This document shows, one piece after another, positions 1 through 8,142 of a stretch of 64,000 nucleotides of DNA. A program made the translations under genes and the position numbers. The notes beneath the pieces were generated by a model. The model was not told the DNA's origin. It saw nothing but the letters and a program-made list of their open reading frames with translations, and did no database searches. This DNA comes from Hymenobacter aerilatus (GTDB lineage Bacteria; Bacteroidota; Bacteroidia; Cytophagales; Hymenobacteraceae), in assembly GCF_022921095.1 (NCBI RefSeq), contig NZ_CP095053.1, positions 4,134,501 through 4,198,500 of the forward strand. Direction: 5' to 3'. Numbering within the stretch: the stretch's first letter is position 1; each line of letters starts with the position of its first letter.

Positions 1-305
1 ACAAGCAGTTCAAAGACCAGGTAAACATGACCGCTTCTGAGCTGGAGAAGTGGCTGAAAACCGACGAATCGAAGGAAGTAGGCCAAGATAGCGGCGACGG
101 CAAAAGCATTGGGCAGAAGTCGGGTGAGCACATCATCAAGATTCTGCACAAGAAAAAAGCCGACCTCACCGACGACGACTACGCGCACATGCACAAGGTG
201 CACAGCTACATCAGCCGCCACTCGGCCCAGGTCCCCGAGAAGGACAAAGAACATTCGCGCTGGCGCTACTCGCTCATGAACTGGGGCCACGATCCGATGA
301 AATGA
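1..305 (+). CDS. DUF3140 family protein, 5'-truncated by the window edge
   Basis: The frame is open from base 3 and ends at TGA 303-305, so the start lies outside the window. The ATG at 27 is probably internal: the codons before it read KQFKDQVN, a lead-in that fits the family. What is visible is a small, charged, soluble protein with the motifs MTASELEKWL, TDDDYAHM and a C-terminal HSRWRYSLMNWGHDP block, which I recognise as DUF3140. No function is known to me. There is no signal peptide or membrane segment. The next gene starts about 130 bases downstream on the same strand, after an AT-rich gap, so it is probably a separate unit. Confidence 0.8.
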   Translation, partial: KQFKDQVNMTASELEKWLKTDESKEVGQDSGDGKSIGQKSGEHIIKILHKKKADLTDDDYAHMHKVHSYISRHSAQVPEKDKEHSRWRYSLMNWGHDPMK

Positions 306-437
306 TTTGTGATTTGTTGGTTTCTGCGTACTGCTTTCTAGTTGAGTATCACATATAGACTTTGCCAAGTCACAACTAGTTATCACCACAATAGAAATCA
401 ACACATTAATAATTGACATATCAACTCATCAACTGCT

Positions 438-1358
438 TTGGACTACAAGGATTATTACAAGGCCTTGGGCGTAGACAAGAACGCAACGGCCGACCAGATC
501 AAGAAAGCCTACCGCAAGCTGGCCCGCCAGTACCACCCCGATGTGAACCCCAACGACCCCGAGGCGGAGCGTAAGTTTAAGGAGGTGAATGAGGCCAACG
601 AGGTGCTCAGCGACCCGGCGAAACGCAGCAAATACGACCAGTTGGGCGCCGACTGGCAGCGCTACCAGCAAGCCGGCGCCGGTGGGCCTGGGGGTAGCGG
701 CGGGTTTGACTGGTCGCAGTACGCGCAGGGTGGCGGGTTTGGTGGCGGTGGGGAGGATCCGTTTGGCGGAGCCGATTTCTCCGATTTTTTCGGTAACATT
801 TTCGGTGGGATGGGCGGCGGCCGTACTGGGGGTACCCGCGCCCGCGCCGGTCAGGACTACCAGGCCGAGCTGCTTCTGACACTGGCCGAAGCCTACCAGG
901 GCGGGCCGCGCACCATTACGGTGAATGGCAAAAACCTGCGTCTCAATGTGAAGCCAGGTGTGGAAGATGGCCAAACCATCCGGCTGCGCAACCAGGGCGG
1001 GCCGGGGCTCAACGGCGGCCCGGCGGGCTCTCTGTACCTCACGTTCCGCATCGAGCCCGACCCGCGCTACGCCCGCACCGGCCACGACCTAACCCAGGAA
1101 GTGCCCGTGAGCGTGTATAAGGCCGTATTGGGCGGCGAGCAGGTAGTGGAAACGCTGTCAGGTAGCGTCAAAATCAAGATAAAGCCCGAGACGCAGAACG
1201 ATACCCGCCTACGCCTGCGGGGCAAGGGCTTTCCGGTGTACGACCAGCCCGGTCAGTTCGGCGACCTGTATCTGCGCCTTACCCTTAGCCTACCCCAGCA
1301 GCTCACTGACCAAGAAAAAGACCTATTCCGGCAGCTGGCCGCTTTGCGCAATGACTAA
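438..1358 (+). CDS. cbpA: Curved DNA-binding protein CbpA, DnaJ-class co-chaperone
   Basis: 306-residue DnaJ-type co-chaperone that would stimulate DnaK ATPase activity. An N-terminal J domain (about residues 3-70) carries the HPD triplet at 33-35. A Gly/Phe-rich linker follows (about 80-125), then the two beta-barrel substrate-binding domains (about 130-300). The CxxCxGxG zinc-finger repeats of DnaJ itself are absent, which marks CbpA-type proteins. The start is TTG at 438: no ATG lies upstream in frame before the TGA at 414-416, and a later start would remove the J domain. cbpM follows after about 60 bases, the usual cbpA-cbpM arrangement in which CbpM inhibits CbpA. Confidence 0.93.
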   Translation: MDYKDYYKALGVDKNATADQIKKAYRKLARQYHPDVNPNDPEAERKFKEVNEANEVLSDPAKRSKYDQLGADWQRYQQAGAGGPGGSGGFDWSQYAQGGGFGGGGEDPFGGADFSDFFGNIFGGMGGGRTGGTRARAGQDYQAELLLTLAEAYQGGPRTITVNGKNLRLNVKPGVEDGQTIRLRNQGGPGLNGGPAGSLYLTFRIEPDPRYARTGHDLTQEVPVSVYKAVLGGEQVVETLSGSVKIKIKPETQNDTRLRLRGKGFPVYDQPGQFGDLYLRLTLSLPQQLTDQEKDLFRQLAALRND

Positions 1359-1420
1359 TTGCATTGCCTGTTGCGAGTCTATTTTGGCAACTGGCAATGC
1401 ACCACCCGCTACTCATCCTT

Positions 1421-1756
1421 ATGGAAACGCACGTCATCACGATTACTTATCACGATTGCGCCGTCACGTATGGCCTGCGCGAACAGGACTTACGCGAGTT
1501 TGTGGAGTTAGGGCTGGTGCAGCTTGCACCTGGCGCCCCTGACACCATCCGCGACGAGCCCGAGCATCTGGCCCGCCTGGCGCGCCTGCAACATGAGCTC
1601 GGCCTGAGCACCACCGCCATCGACGTGGTATTGGCTATGCGTCGACGCATGCAGCAGCTCCAGCAAGAACTGACACAGCAGCGGGCCCGCGCCTTGCAAC
1701 TGGAGCAGTTTGTGTACGGCAGCGGCCGTACGCTGGAAGCAGACGACTATCTGTGA
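1421..1756 (+). CDS. cbpM: Chaperone modulator CbpM, MerR-like helix-turn-helix
   Basis: 111-residue protein with a MerR-like fold: an N-terminal helix-turn-helix part (YGLREQDLREFVELGL), a central EHLARLARLQHELGL block, and a C-terminal helix rich in Gln and Arg (about 65-95) likely to form a coiled coil. It matches CbpM, which binds the J domain of CbpA and restrains it. I chose the ATG at 1421 (METHVITITYHD) because the family begins there; an upstream in-frame ATG at 1364 would add 19 unrelated residues. Its position just behind cbpA supports the call. Confidence 0.85.
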   Translation: METHVITITYHDCAVTYGLREQDLREFVELGLVQLAPGAPDTIRDEPEHLARLARLQHELGLSTTAIDVVLAMRRRMQQLQQELTQQRARALQLEQFVYGSGRTLEADDYL

Positions 1757-1926
1757 ACGGGCGCAAAAGTGACCGGATATACGCCGTCCGGTTTCTGCAA
1801 AATTCTCTCACTGCGCATATTAACTTCGGGTAGAGACGCTAGGCTTGATGTTGTCTACCCTTTGATACCGCATGCTGCCTAACCACGCAGCAGGCTGCCT
1901 ACGGTACAACCACAGCTACTACTCTC

Positions 1927-2670
1927 TTACAGCAGGTCGACGGCCAGGGCCAGCAGCGCCCCAGTTAGTGTGGCAACCAGCTTGCGGATATTCAGGTGAT
2001 GCTCGGGGCTGGTTTCAAATAGGATAGTGGTGGATACATGCAGAAAATTGCCGGCTACCAAGCCCAGTAGCGCGGCGTACCACCCACTATGTACTAGCTG
2101 CTCCAGCACCACATAGTTGCTGAACACAATACCCGCCGGCGCCGCTACTGCAAATAGCAGCAGGTAGGGCAGTGCCCGCCGAAAAGTGCCCAGTTGCAAT
2201 AGCAGTGTACCCATGAGCGCAAATGCCGCCGGAATATGGTGCAGGATAATGCCGACTAATACCGCATACAGATTACTGCCGACCTCCCCAACTTGCGGCG
2301 CTTTCACCAGAATACTACCCTCCAGGAAGGAGTGCAGCACCAAGGCGCCCAGCAGCGCATAAGGCACCCGCCTTGGTTGCCGTTCCTGCTTGTGGGCGTG
2401 CACGTGCCCATGCTCTACCCCCTGCGAAAACACTTCCAGCAACAGCTGACCGAAGAAACCCGCCAGCACATAATACCCTACCTGATGAGGCTGCCCAGGG
2501 AGAAGCAACAACGCTTCCGGCAGCAAGTGCATTATCGTGAGCGTGAACAGATAAGCGCCTCCAAAGGCCAGCAGTGGCTTCAGCCAGACAGTGTGCAGGG
2601 TAGGCACTAGTCGGGTAAGCAGCCCTGCTCCCAGTACCGTCAGAAACAAACTAAAAATGGCAAGCCACAT
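1927..2670 (-). CDS. ZIP family divalent metal transporter
   Basis: 247-residue polytopic inner-membrane protein of the ZIP (SLC39) family, expected to carry zinc or a similar divalent cation into the cytoplasm. About eight hydrophobic segments are visible. The conserved metal-binding helix pair reads LVLHSFLEGSIL and IILHHIPAAFAL (His, Glu and His-His-x-Pro). Between the early and late helices lies a His-rich cytoplasmic loop (GVEHGHVHAHKQER), typical of metal sensing in ZIP proteins. The next genes upstream on the same strand encode a heavy-metal-binding lipoprotein and a partner, so a local metal-handling theme is possible, although a strong hairpin separates them. Confidence 0.85.
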   Translation of the reverse strand: MWLAIFSLFLTVLGAGLLTRLVPTLHTVWLKPLLAFGGAYLFTLTIMHLLPEALLLLPGQPHQVGYYVLAGFFGQLLLEVFSQGVEHGHVHAHKQERQPRRVPYALLGALVLHSFLEGSILVKAPQVGEVGSNLYAVLVGIILHHIPAAFALMGTLLLQLGTFRRALPYLLLFAVAAPAGIVFSNYVVLEQLVHSGWYAALLGLVAGNFLHVSTTILFETSPEHHLNIRKLVATLTGALLALAVDLL

Positions 2671-2709
2671 ACAACACGCTAAGAAGGAAAAAGGCCTGCT
2701 ACATTCAGG

Positions 2710-2754
2710 CCCGAAAAGAAAGGGGGCGCTATCCGCGCCCCCTTTCTTTTCGGG
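2710..2754 (-). terminator. Intrinsic terminator-like hairpin, 20-bp perfect stem
   Basis: Arms 2710-2729 and 2735-2754 are perfect reverse complements (GC-rich core, A/T-rich outer part) around a 5-base loop. It sits about 55 bases behind the stop of the metal-binding lipoprotein gene and ahead of the ZIP gene, so it should end the lipoprotein transcript on the minus strand. The U-rich run lies inside the stem rather than after it. Confidence 0.7.
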
Positions 2755-2809
2755 TACTCAACAGACATTTATTTGAAACAAAGTTGCAAATAAAAAGTTT
2801 GAGCTTACT

Positions 2810-3079
2810 CTACTTATCAGCCGGTGTAGCGGCTGGTTGGCTAGCTACCAAGTCCATCTCACATACAGGACATTTGCCTGGCTTGTCGCTCTCACTACCC
2901 TGGCAGCCCATAGGGCATACGTAGGCAGCGGTATGCACAGGCGTAGTTGCGCTGGTAGCGGCGGGTGTGGCAGTGGTAGTGGTCGGCTCCGACTGGCAAG
3001 CCGCCAGCAGCAGTACAGCAGCCAGTAGCAGCCCCGTTACCGGGCGAAGCACCAAGCGGCCCAATGAAAAACGCCTCAT
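2810..3079 (-). CDS. Lipoprotein with heavy-metal-binding (HMBD) domain
   Basis: 89-residue lipoprotein. Residues 1-28 form a signal peptide ending in the lipobox LLAAC, followed by a Thr/Ala/Pro-rich linker. The C-terminal domain has the pattern YVCPMGC...DKPGKCPVCEMDL, the short Cys/Met motif of the heavy-metal-binding domain found on copper and silver efflux proteins. It probably binds a soft metal ion at the outer face of a membrane. Its ATG overlaps the stop of the upstream gene in a TAATG junction, which suggests translational coupling. Confidence 0.8.
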   Translation of the reverse strand: MRRFSLGRLVLRPVTGLLLAAVLLLAACQSEPTTTTATPAATSATTPVHTAAYVCPMGCQGSESDKPGKCPVCEMDLVASQPAATPADK

Positions 3080-3438
3080 TATTGGTGCGAGTCGTCGTCC
3101 TGCACCGAACGGGACCGAGCTTTAGCTTTTTTCTGCGCCGCTTCTCCCTGCTCACGACGTACTTCCGGATCATTGGCCGATACGGTTTCCTGCGCGTTAG
3201 GCATGGCGCGCTCGTCGAGGGTTACTTCTGAATTGATGGGGTGCGGAATAGCGGCACCATTGGCTTGGGTTTCCTCGTGGTTGGCTTTCACATCAAACAC
3301 CTGGGAAGAGCGCGTGCCGGGCGCAACCATATCCAATGATACTTTCTTGTCCGGACGCCAATCCGAAGGCTCGCTGCTGCACGCATTCAGCGCGAGGGTG
3401 GCCAAGGCAAGGCCGGAGAGCAGAAGTTGTTTGGTCAT
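3079..3438 (-). CDS. Hypothetical lipoprotein, coupled to metal-binding lipoprotein
   Basis: 119 residues with a lipoprotein signal peptide (MTKQLLLSGLALATLALNAC, lipobox LNAC). The mature part is hydrophilic, with no domain I recognise, and ends in a Lys/Arg/Ala-rich segment (EAAQKKAKARSRS). The stop codon shares one base with the start of the next gene (TAATG), so the two are almost certainly co-translated. Function is not known; the pairing with a metal-binding lipoprotein is the only clue. Confidence 0.75.
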   Translation of the reverse strand: MTKQLLLSGLALATLALNACSSEPSDWRPDKKVSLDMVAPGTRSSQVFDVKANHEETQANGAAIPHPINSEVTLDERAMPNAQETVSANDPEVRREQGEAAQKKAKARSRSVQDDDSHQ

Positions 3439-3543
3439 ATCAATAAGGAAGAAAATGCCGAAGCGAACTACGTAAAAAAAGAAAGCTTACCTGCTTATGC
3501 GCGCAAAGGTACGCACAGATGTACCCGCGGCGCCACCGAAATG

Positions 3544-4149
3544 TTACGCGGCCTTGGTTTCGGCAGGCAGCAGGTTCTTGCGCCGCAAAATAGCTTCAAA
3601 CAGCTTGATATCGTTGGGCGAGTTGAAGATGCGCGACGGCAGTAGCATAAATACCGGCACATCGAAGGTGCGGGCCACCCAGCGGCGCCAGCTCGCCAGC
3701 TCCTGCGGGGCCTCCCCCTGCTTCAGATACAGCATGTAGCCATCGGGGGCCAGGCGGGCACGTCCAATCATTTCCCAGCCAATGTTCATGCCCTGCTTCT
3801 CATTGAGGCGGGCAATCAGCTGACGGTTGTCAATTTCGTAGCTCACGCGCTCAAACAGCGGCTTGCTCTGCTCCATCTGCGTCACACCGGTAATCTGCGC
3901 CGAGCGCAGCAGCACGTACAAAATAGTAAGCACTACCCCCGAAATCAACCACCACCACGAGGGCCAGATAAGGGCTGGCAGCACGCCCACCGCAAAAGGA
4001 ATAAGCGCGTACCACCACTCCTTTTTCCAGACCTGCGCCATGGCCAGGCGCGTGTAGGTATTGGTATCGAGCTGTGTTTTTTTCGTGCGAATCGCAAGGG
4101 GCGAAGGTTGTTGCGCCTGCCGCATCCCCCGCTGATTAGGTTGTTGCAT
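3544..4149 (-). CDS. Membrane protein with YcxB-like C-terminal domain
   Basis: 201 residues. A hydrophilic N-terminus (about 1-42) is followed by two adjacent transmembrane segments (about 45-85, WWYALIPFAVGVLPALI and WWLISGVVLTILYVLL). A soluble domain then resembles the YcxB-like domain: FERVSYEIDNRQLIARLNEK, WEMIGRARLAPDGYMLYL, and VPVFMLLPSRIF. The family's function is unknown to me. The gene follows nadC on the same strand, but a 30-bp inverted repeat lies between them, so it probably has its own transcript end and start. Confidence 0.65.
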   Translation of the reverse strand: MQQPNQRGMRQAQQPSPLAIRTKKTQLDTNTYTRLAMAQVWKKEWWYALIPFAVGVLPALIWPSWWWLISGVVLTILYVLLRSAQITGVTQMEQSKPLFERVSYEIDNRQLIARLNEKQGMNIGWEMIGRARLAPDGYMLYLKQGEAPQELASWRRWVARTFDVPVFMLLPSRIFNSPNDIKLFEAILRRKNLLPAETKAA

Positions 4150-4180
4150 ATTGTTGATGTGCTGATATTTAATGGGTTGG

Positions 4181-4258
4181 TGCGCTGATTTTCACTGAGT
4201 TGCTGTGCTAATTCAGATGTAAAGAAGCTAGCACAGCAACTCAGTGAAAATCAGCGCA
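4181..4258. repeat. Long intergenic inverted repeat, 30-bp perfect arms
   Basis: Arms 4181-4210 and 4229-4258 are exact reverse complements with an 18-base loop. The right arm stops next to the nadC stop codon (4259-4261, minus strand), so the RNA would fold directly behind nadC. It probably terminates or stabilises the nadC transcript. The arm sequence is unrelated to the other long palindromes in the window. Confidence 0.85.
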
Positions 4259-5119
4259 TCAGAATGCTTTCAGGCTCATGTCCAGCGTACCGGCCGAGTG
4301 CGTGAGGGCACCCACCGAGATATATTCTACCCCAGTAGCGGCCACAGCCGCCAGCGTTTCTTCCGTAATGCCACCCGAGGCTTCCAGCTCGTAGCGGCCG
4401 GCCACCAGCTCCACGGCCTCGCGCATCTGGTCGGGCGTCATGTTGTCGAGCATGATGCGCGAGATGCCGCCCGTATCCAGGGCTTCCTGCACTTCGGCCA
4501 GGTTGCGGGTTTCAATTTCGACGGGTAGCGTGCGGCCGGTGCTGGCTAGGTAGGCGTGCGTGGCCTCAATGGCTGCCCGAATACCGCCCGCATAATCCAC
4601 GTGGTTGTCCTTCAGCATAATCATGTCGAACAACCCGTAGCGGTGATTCACGCCGCCGCCAATTACCACGGCCCACTTCTCGCAGATACGAAAATTGGGG
4701 GTAGTCTTGCGCGTATCGAGCAGGCGGGCTTTGGTGCCGGCCAGCAGCTCGGTGAGACGGGCCGTGAGAGTAGCAATGCCGCTCATGCGCTGCATACAGT
4801 TGAGCACCAGCCGCTCAGCCGTGAGAATACTACGAGCGGGCCCCTCTACCACGAAGGCTACGTCGCCGGGCCGGATGCGGCTGCCATCGGGCAAGTCAAC
4901 GGCTATCTGCAGGGCCGGATCCACTTCCCGAAAAATCAGCTGGGCCAGCTCTACGCCGGCAAGTACGCCTTCGCCTTTCACCAACAAGCGGGCACGCTTG
5001 CGGGCTGCAGCCGGAATGGCAGCCAGCGAGGAATGGTCCCCGTCGCCTACGTCTTCGGCCAGCGCCGTGCGGATAAACGTCGTCAGGGCGTCCGGGGTAA
5101 GGTAGGGGCTATTTTTCAC
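4259..5119 (-). CDS. nadC: Quinolinate phosphoribosyltransferase (carboxylating nicotinate-nucleotide diphosphorylase)
   Basis: 286 residues, the usual length for NadC. It converts quinolinate plus PRPP into nicotinate mononucleotide, CO2 and pyrophosphate in de novo NAD synthesis. Diagnostic blocks are LNCMQRMSGIATLT, LLDTRKTTPNFRICEKWAVVIGGG, HRYGLFDMIMLKDNH, and the barrel-end strands IMLDNMTPDQMREAV, LEASGGITEETL and YISVGALTHS. The start is GTG at 5117-5119. Homologues of haaO, kynU and kmo lie 23-29 kb away, and they would supply its quinolinate precursor from tryptophan. The DUF4783 gene lies upstream on the same strand, a pairing common in Bacteroidota, though a terminator-like hairpin separates them here. 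Confidence 0.95.
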   Translation of the reverse strand: MKNSPYLTPDALTTFIRTALAEDVGDGDHSSLAAIPAAARKRARLLVKGEGVLAGVELAQLIFREVDPALQIAVDLPDGSRIRPGDVAFVVEGPARSILTAERLVLNCMQRMSGIATLTARLTELLAGTKARLLDTRKTTPNFRICEKWAVVIGGGVNHRYGLFDMIMLKDNHVDYAGGIRAAIEATHAYLASTGRTLPVEIETRNLAEVQEALDTGGISRIMLDNMTPDQMREAVELVAGRYELEASGGITEETLAAVAATGVEYISVGALTHSAGTLDMSLKAF

Positions 5120-5210
5120 GGTGCAAAAATAGAAAAACGGGCTGATATAATGGTGTCAGCAGGCCTTTATGCGCAACGCCGCATGCACGTTCCACCACGG
5201 CCTGCATGCA

Positions 5211-5244
5211 CGAAGCCCCCGCAGCGCAAGCTGCGGGGGCTTCG
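5211..5244. terminator. Hairpin with GCAA tetraloop between DUF4783 gene and nadC
   Basis: Arms 5211-5225 and 5230-5244 are perfect 15-bp complements closed by the loop gcaa, a stable GNRA-type tetraloop. It lies about 45 bases after the DUF4783 stop and about 90 bases before nadC, so it would end or attenuate the DUF4783 transcript. Confidence 0.7.
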
Positions 5245-5288
5245 GATGCTTTATCTGCACAGAGATGAAACGCTTCTTACCGCCTCAT

Positions 5289-5687
5289 CTACTCTTTGGT
5301 AAACTCAATTGTGTCGATTTTGATGGCGCCGTTGAAGGACTTCATCTTTACAAATACCCGGTAAGAGCCGCTTTTGCTGGCATACTTACCAATGGCGTAG
5401 GGTACGCCCTCGGGGCTGGCACCTTTGTGAATATATTCGAAGCCGCTACTGGCATTTTTAGCAAAAAAGTCTTTCATCACAAACTCAGCCTGCGTGGCGC
5501 TGTAGCTTTGCTTGTCTCCATCGAAGCCCAGTTCGACGGTAGTGGCAAAATATTGGGCCAAGTCGCGCGAGGAACCGTTGCTGATGGCCGCACGGGCAGC
5601 CAGTAGGGCGTCGCCTTGGGCGTACGCGGCCAGCGTACTGAGCGTGAGCCACAGGAAGAGGAAAACCCGGGTAAAAGTGCGTTTCAT
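5289..5687 (-). CDS. DUF4783 domain-containing exported protein
   Basis: 132 residues from the preferred start (MKRTFTRVFLFLWL); an upstream in-frame start at 5708 adds seven residues. A signal peptide ends near AAYAQ. The mature domain, about 110 residues, looks like the NTF2-like fold of DUF4783: a helical ISNGSSRDLAQYFATTVELGF part, then FVMKDFFAKN, and beta strands YAIGKYASKSGSYRVFVKMK ending in IDTIEFTKE. Function is unknown. In Bacteroidota it is often next to nadC, as here. Confidence 0.8.
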   Translation of the reverse strand: MKRTFTRVFLFLWLTLSTLAAYAQGDALLAARAAISNGSSRDLAQYFATTVELGFDGDKQSYSATQAEFVMKDFFAKNASSGFEYIHKGASPEGVPYAIGKYASKSGSYRVFVKMKSFNGAIKIDTIEFTKE

Positions 5688-5819
5688 ATTGGAAAAAGAA
5701 TACTTCACCTCCGATTGCTAAAATTATGCCAACAGCTGCCTCCTGGATTGCGTATGGGATGCGGTTTCTTTCCGGAGGGAAGAACACAACAAATTGTGCC
5801 TGGTCCGGGCTAGGTACGT

Positions 5820-5827
5820 TATCTTTG
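5820..5827 (+). promoter_or_regulatory. Bacteroidota -7 box (TATCTTTG) upstream of gpmI
   Basis: TATCTTTG fits the TAnnTTTG consensus. A TTG at 5794-5796 is the best -33 candidate, but the spacing (23 bases) is longer than the usual 19. The box ends only four bases before the gpmI ATG, so the transcript would have almost no leader. Confidence 0.45.
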
Positions 5828-5831
5828 CCGC

Positions 5832-7385
5832 ATGAACAAACAGGTATTGCTGGTCATTTTGGACGGCTGGGGGCTGGCCCAGAACAAGGAAGTATCCGCC
5901 ATTGACAAGGCGCGTACGCCCTTCCTCGACTCGTTGTTTCAACGCTATCCGCATAGCAAGCTGCAGGCTTCAGGTGAGGCCGTTGGCCTTCCAGAAGGGC
6001 AAATGGGCAACTCGGAGGTAGGCCATATGAACATTGGTGCGGGCCGCGTGGTGTACCAGGACCTGGTACGCATCAACAAGGCTATCCGCGACCGGAAGCT
6101 GGGCGCCATCCCGGCCCTGGAAAAAGCCTTCGAGTATGCTCGTACCAACCAGAAGCCAGTACACCTGCTGGGCCTACTATCCGATGGCGGCGTACACTCG
6201 CACATCGACCACCTGAAAGCCCTCTGCACCCTGGCCCGCGACCAGGAGGTGCACAACGTGTTCATCCACGCTTTCACCGACGGCCGCGACACCGACCCTA
6301 AGGGCGGGGTAGGCTACGTGAACGAGCTGGAGCAGCACCTGCAGCGTGGGGCCAGTGGCCGCATTGCCTCCATTGTAGGCCGCTACTATGCCATGGACCG
6401 CGACAACCGCTGGGAACGGGTGAAAATTGCCTACGACTTGCTGGTGAACGGCAAAGGCACGCCCTCCCAGAACCTGATTCAGAGCATGCAGGACTCCTAT
6501 AAGGAGGGAATTACCGATGAGTTCTTGAAGCCGATTGTGAAGGTAGGCGCCGACGGGCAGCCGCTGGCTACCATTCAGGAGGGCGACGTGGTGCTATTCT
6601 TCAACTTCCGCACCGACCGCGGCCGGGAGCTGACCGAAGCCCTTACCCAGCAGGACCTGCACGCCTACGAAATGCACCGCCTGAACCTGCATTTCCTGAC
6701 CATGACCACCTACGACGCCTCGTTTACGGGCGTCACGCCGATTTTTGAAAAGGATAACCTCGAAAATACCCTGGGTGAGGTGCTAGCCACTAACAACAGA
6801 AAACAGATTCGTATTGCCGAAACCGAAAAGTACCCCCATGTGACTTTCTTCTTCTCGGGGGGTAGGGAAAACGAGTTTGAGGGTGAAACCCGCATCCTGC
6901 GCAACTCGCCCAAGGTAGCCACTTACGACCTGCAACCTGAGATGAGCGCCTACGAGCTGCGCGACGCGCTGGTGCCGGAGCTGCAAGCCAACTCAGCAGA
7001 TTTTGTGGTTCTCAACTTCGCTAACCCCGACATGGTGGGCCACACCGGCGTATTTGAAGCCGCTGTGAAGGCCGTAGAAACTGCCGACATCTGCGCTCAG
7101 GCGGTGGTAGAAGCAGCCCAAGCGGCCGGCTATGCCAGCATCATCATAGCCGACCACGGCAACGCCGACATGATGGTGAACCCCGACGGCACACCCAATA
7201 CCGCCCACACTACAAACCTAGTGCCCTGCATCTTGGTTGATAACGACTACCAGGGCACCCTGGCCGATGGCAAGCTCGGCGACATTGCACCTACTGTATT
7301 GGCACTCATGGGGTTGGCTCAACCCGCCGAGATGTCGGGGCAGTCGTTGCTACGCGCGGCGGGCACTATTCCTACTCATGCGTAA
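5832..7385 (+). CDS. gpmI: 2,3-bisphosphoglycerate-independent phosphoglycerate mutase
   Basis: 517 residues, full length for the cofactor-independent, manganese-dependent enzyme of the alkaline phosphatase superfamily. It interconverts 3- and 2-phosphoglycerate in glycolysis and gluconeogenesis. The start MNKQVLLVILDGWG holds the first metal Asp. The phosphorylated serine lies in QMGNSEVGHMNIGAGR (Ser61). HAFTDGRDTDP and FFNFRTDRGREL are substrate-binding blocks, and FANPDMVGHTG and IIADHGNADMM carry the remaining metal ligands. The last eight bases overlap the next gene, so the two are co-transcribed. Confidence 0.97.
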   Translation: MNKQVLLVILDGWGLAQNKEVSAIDKARTPFLDSLFQRYPHSKLQASGEAVGLPEGQMGNSEVGHMNIGAGRVVYQDLVRINKAIRDRKLGAIPALEKAFEYARTNQKPVHLLGLLSDGGVHSHIDHLKALCTLARDQEVHNVFIHAFTDGRDTDPKGGVGYVNELEQHLQRGASGRIASIVGRYYAMDRDNRWERVKIAYDLLVNGKGTPSQNLIQSMQDSYKEGITDEFLKPIVKVGADGQPLATIQEGDVVLFFNFRTDRGRELTEALTQQDLHAYEMHRLNLHFLTMTTYDASFTGVTPIFEKDNLENTLGEVLATNNRKQIRIAETEKYPHVTFFFSGGRENEFEGETRILRNSPKVATYDLQPEMSAYELRDALVPELQANSADFVVLNFANPDMVGHTGVFEAAVKAVETADICAQAVVEAAQAAGYASIIIADHGNADMMVNPDGTPNTAHTTNLVPCILVDNDYQGTLADGKLGDIAPTVLALMGLAQPAEMSGQSLLRAAGTIPTHA

Positions 7386-7968
7386 CGTTTTTGCTTTTTT
7401 ATTCGGGGCGGGGCTATGGGCCGGTGCCACGGGCTGCGGCTCGTCGGCAGAGGCCGATAGCCCCGCTTCCGGTACCATGATGCGGCCAGCGTATTTTCCA
7501 CTTAAGGAATACCTCGATGCGCAAGCTGCCCGCCTCACCCAGCAGCAGCCCGCCGTGGAGAAGCGCGTGACCCTGCGCGACTCCACCCCGGAAACCGCCC
7601 GCGTCCCGAAGGTTGATTGGGCGCAGGAATTACAGGTTTTCTACCAGGCCGACATCAACAAGCCCGCCCTGCGCGGCGCCTACGCCGTAGACTCTGCTTC
7701 CCTACCCAACGGCACCCAGCGCATCACCTACACTCGCAAGCCCGGCTTCGACAATGCTGTAGTGCGCCTGGCCGTAGTGCGCGACGCGTCCGGCGTACGC
7801 ACCGTAGATGCTACCCTGCAACAGAACAATCCGCTGTTCTACTCCGAAAAGAAGCTGCAACTGCAAGGCGAAGCCGGTACCCTGGCCGCCTACCAGGTAC
7901 GCGGCGTGCAGAAGCTGGTACTGTTTGATACGCTGCGCTACGCGACGAATGCGCAGGTGGTGCGGTAG
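7378..7968 (+). CDS. Small lipoprotein of unknown function, behind gpmI
   Basis: 196 residues from the ATG at 7378 (MRNVFAFLFGAGLWAGATGC), which gives a lipoprotein signal with lipobox ATGC; longer in-frame starts would lie inside gpmI. It overlaps gpmI by eight bases, so the pair forms an operon. The mature part begins with a helical stretch (PLKEYLDAQAARLTQQ), followed by a beta-rich half: LQVFYQADINKPALRGAY, GTQRITYTRKPGF, NPLFYSEKKLQLQG, VRGVQKLVLFDTLRYATN. I do not recognise the domain. A decayed copy of the C-terminal half lies at about 10376-10624. Confidence 0.8.
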   Translation: MRNVFAFLFGAGLWAGATGCGSSAEADSPASGTMMRPAYFPLKEYLDAQAARLTQQQPAVEKRVTLRDSTPETARVPKVDWAQELQVFYQADINKPALRGAYAVDSASLPNGTQRITYTRKPGFDNAVVRLAVVRDASGVRTVDATLQQNNPLFYSEKKLQLQGEAGTLAAYQVRGVQKLVLFDTLRYATNAQVVR

Positions 7969-8142
7969 AGCGGCCCAAGCGTAGATCCTGCAGAATCAGC
8001 GCTGTGCATAGGCCGCAGTGGTGAGAGACTACATCTATAATCGGATTGCAATCAAACACCGCAGTAAAGCCAACGAACTTGAGCTAGTCTAGCTACGCAG
8101 ACTACTCTTGGCCAAGCAGATAAGCGGACCCTTCAGAAATTT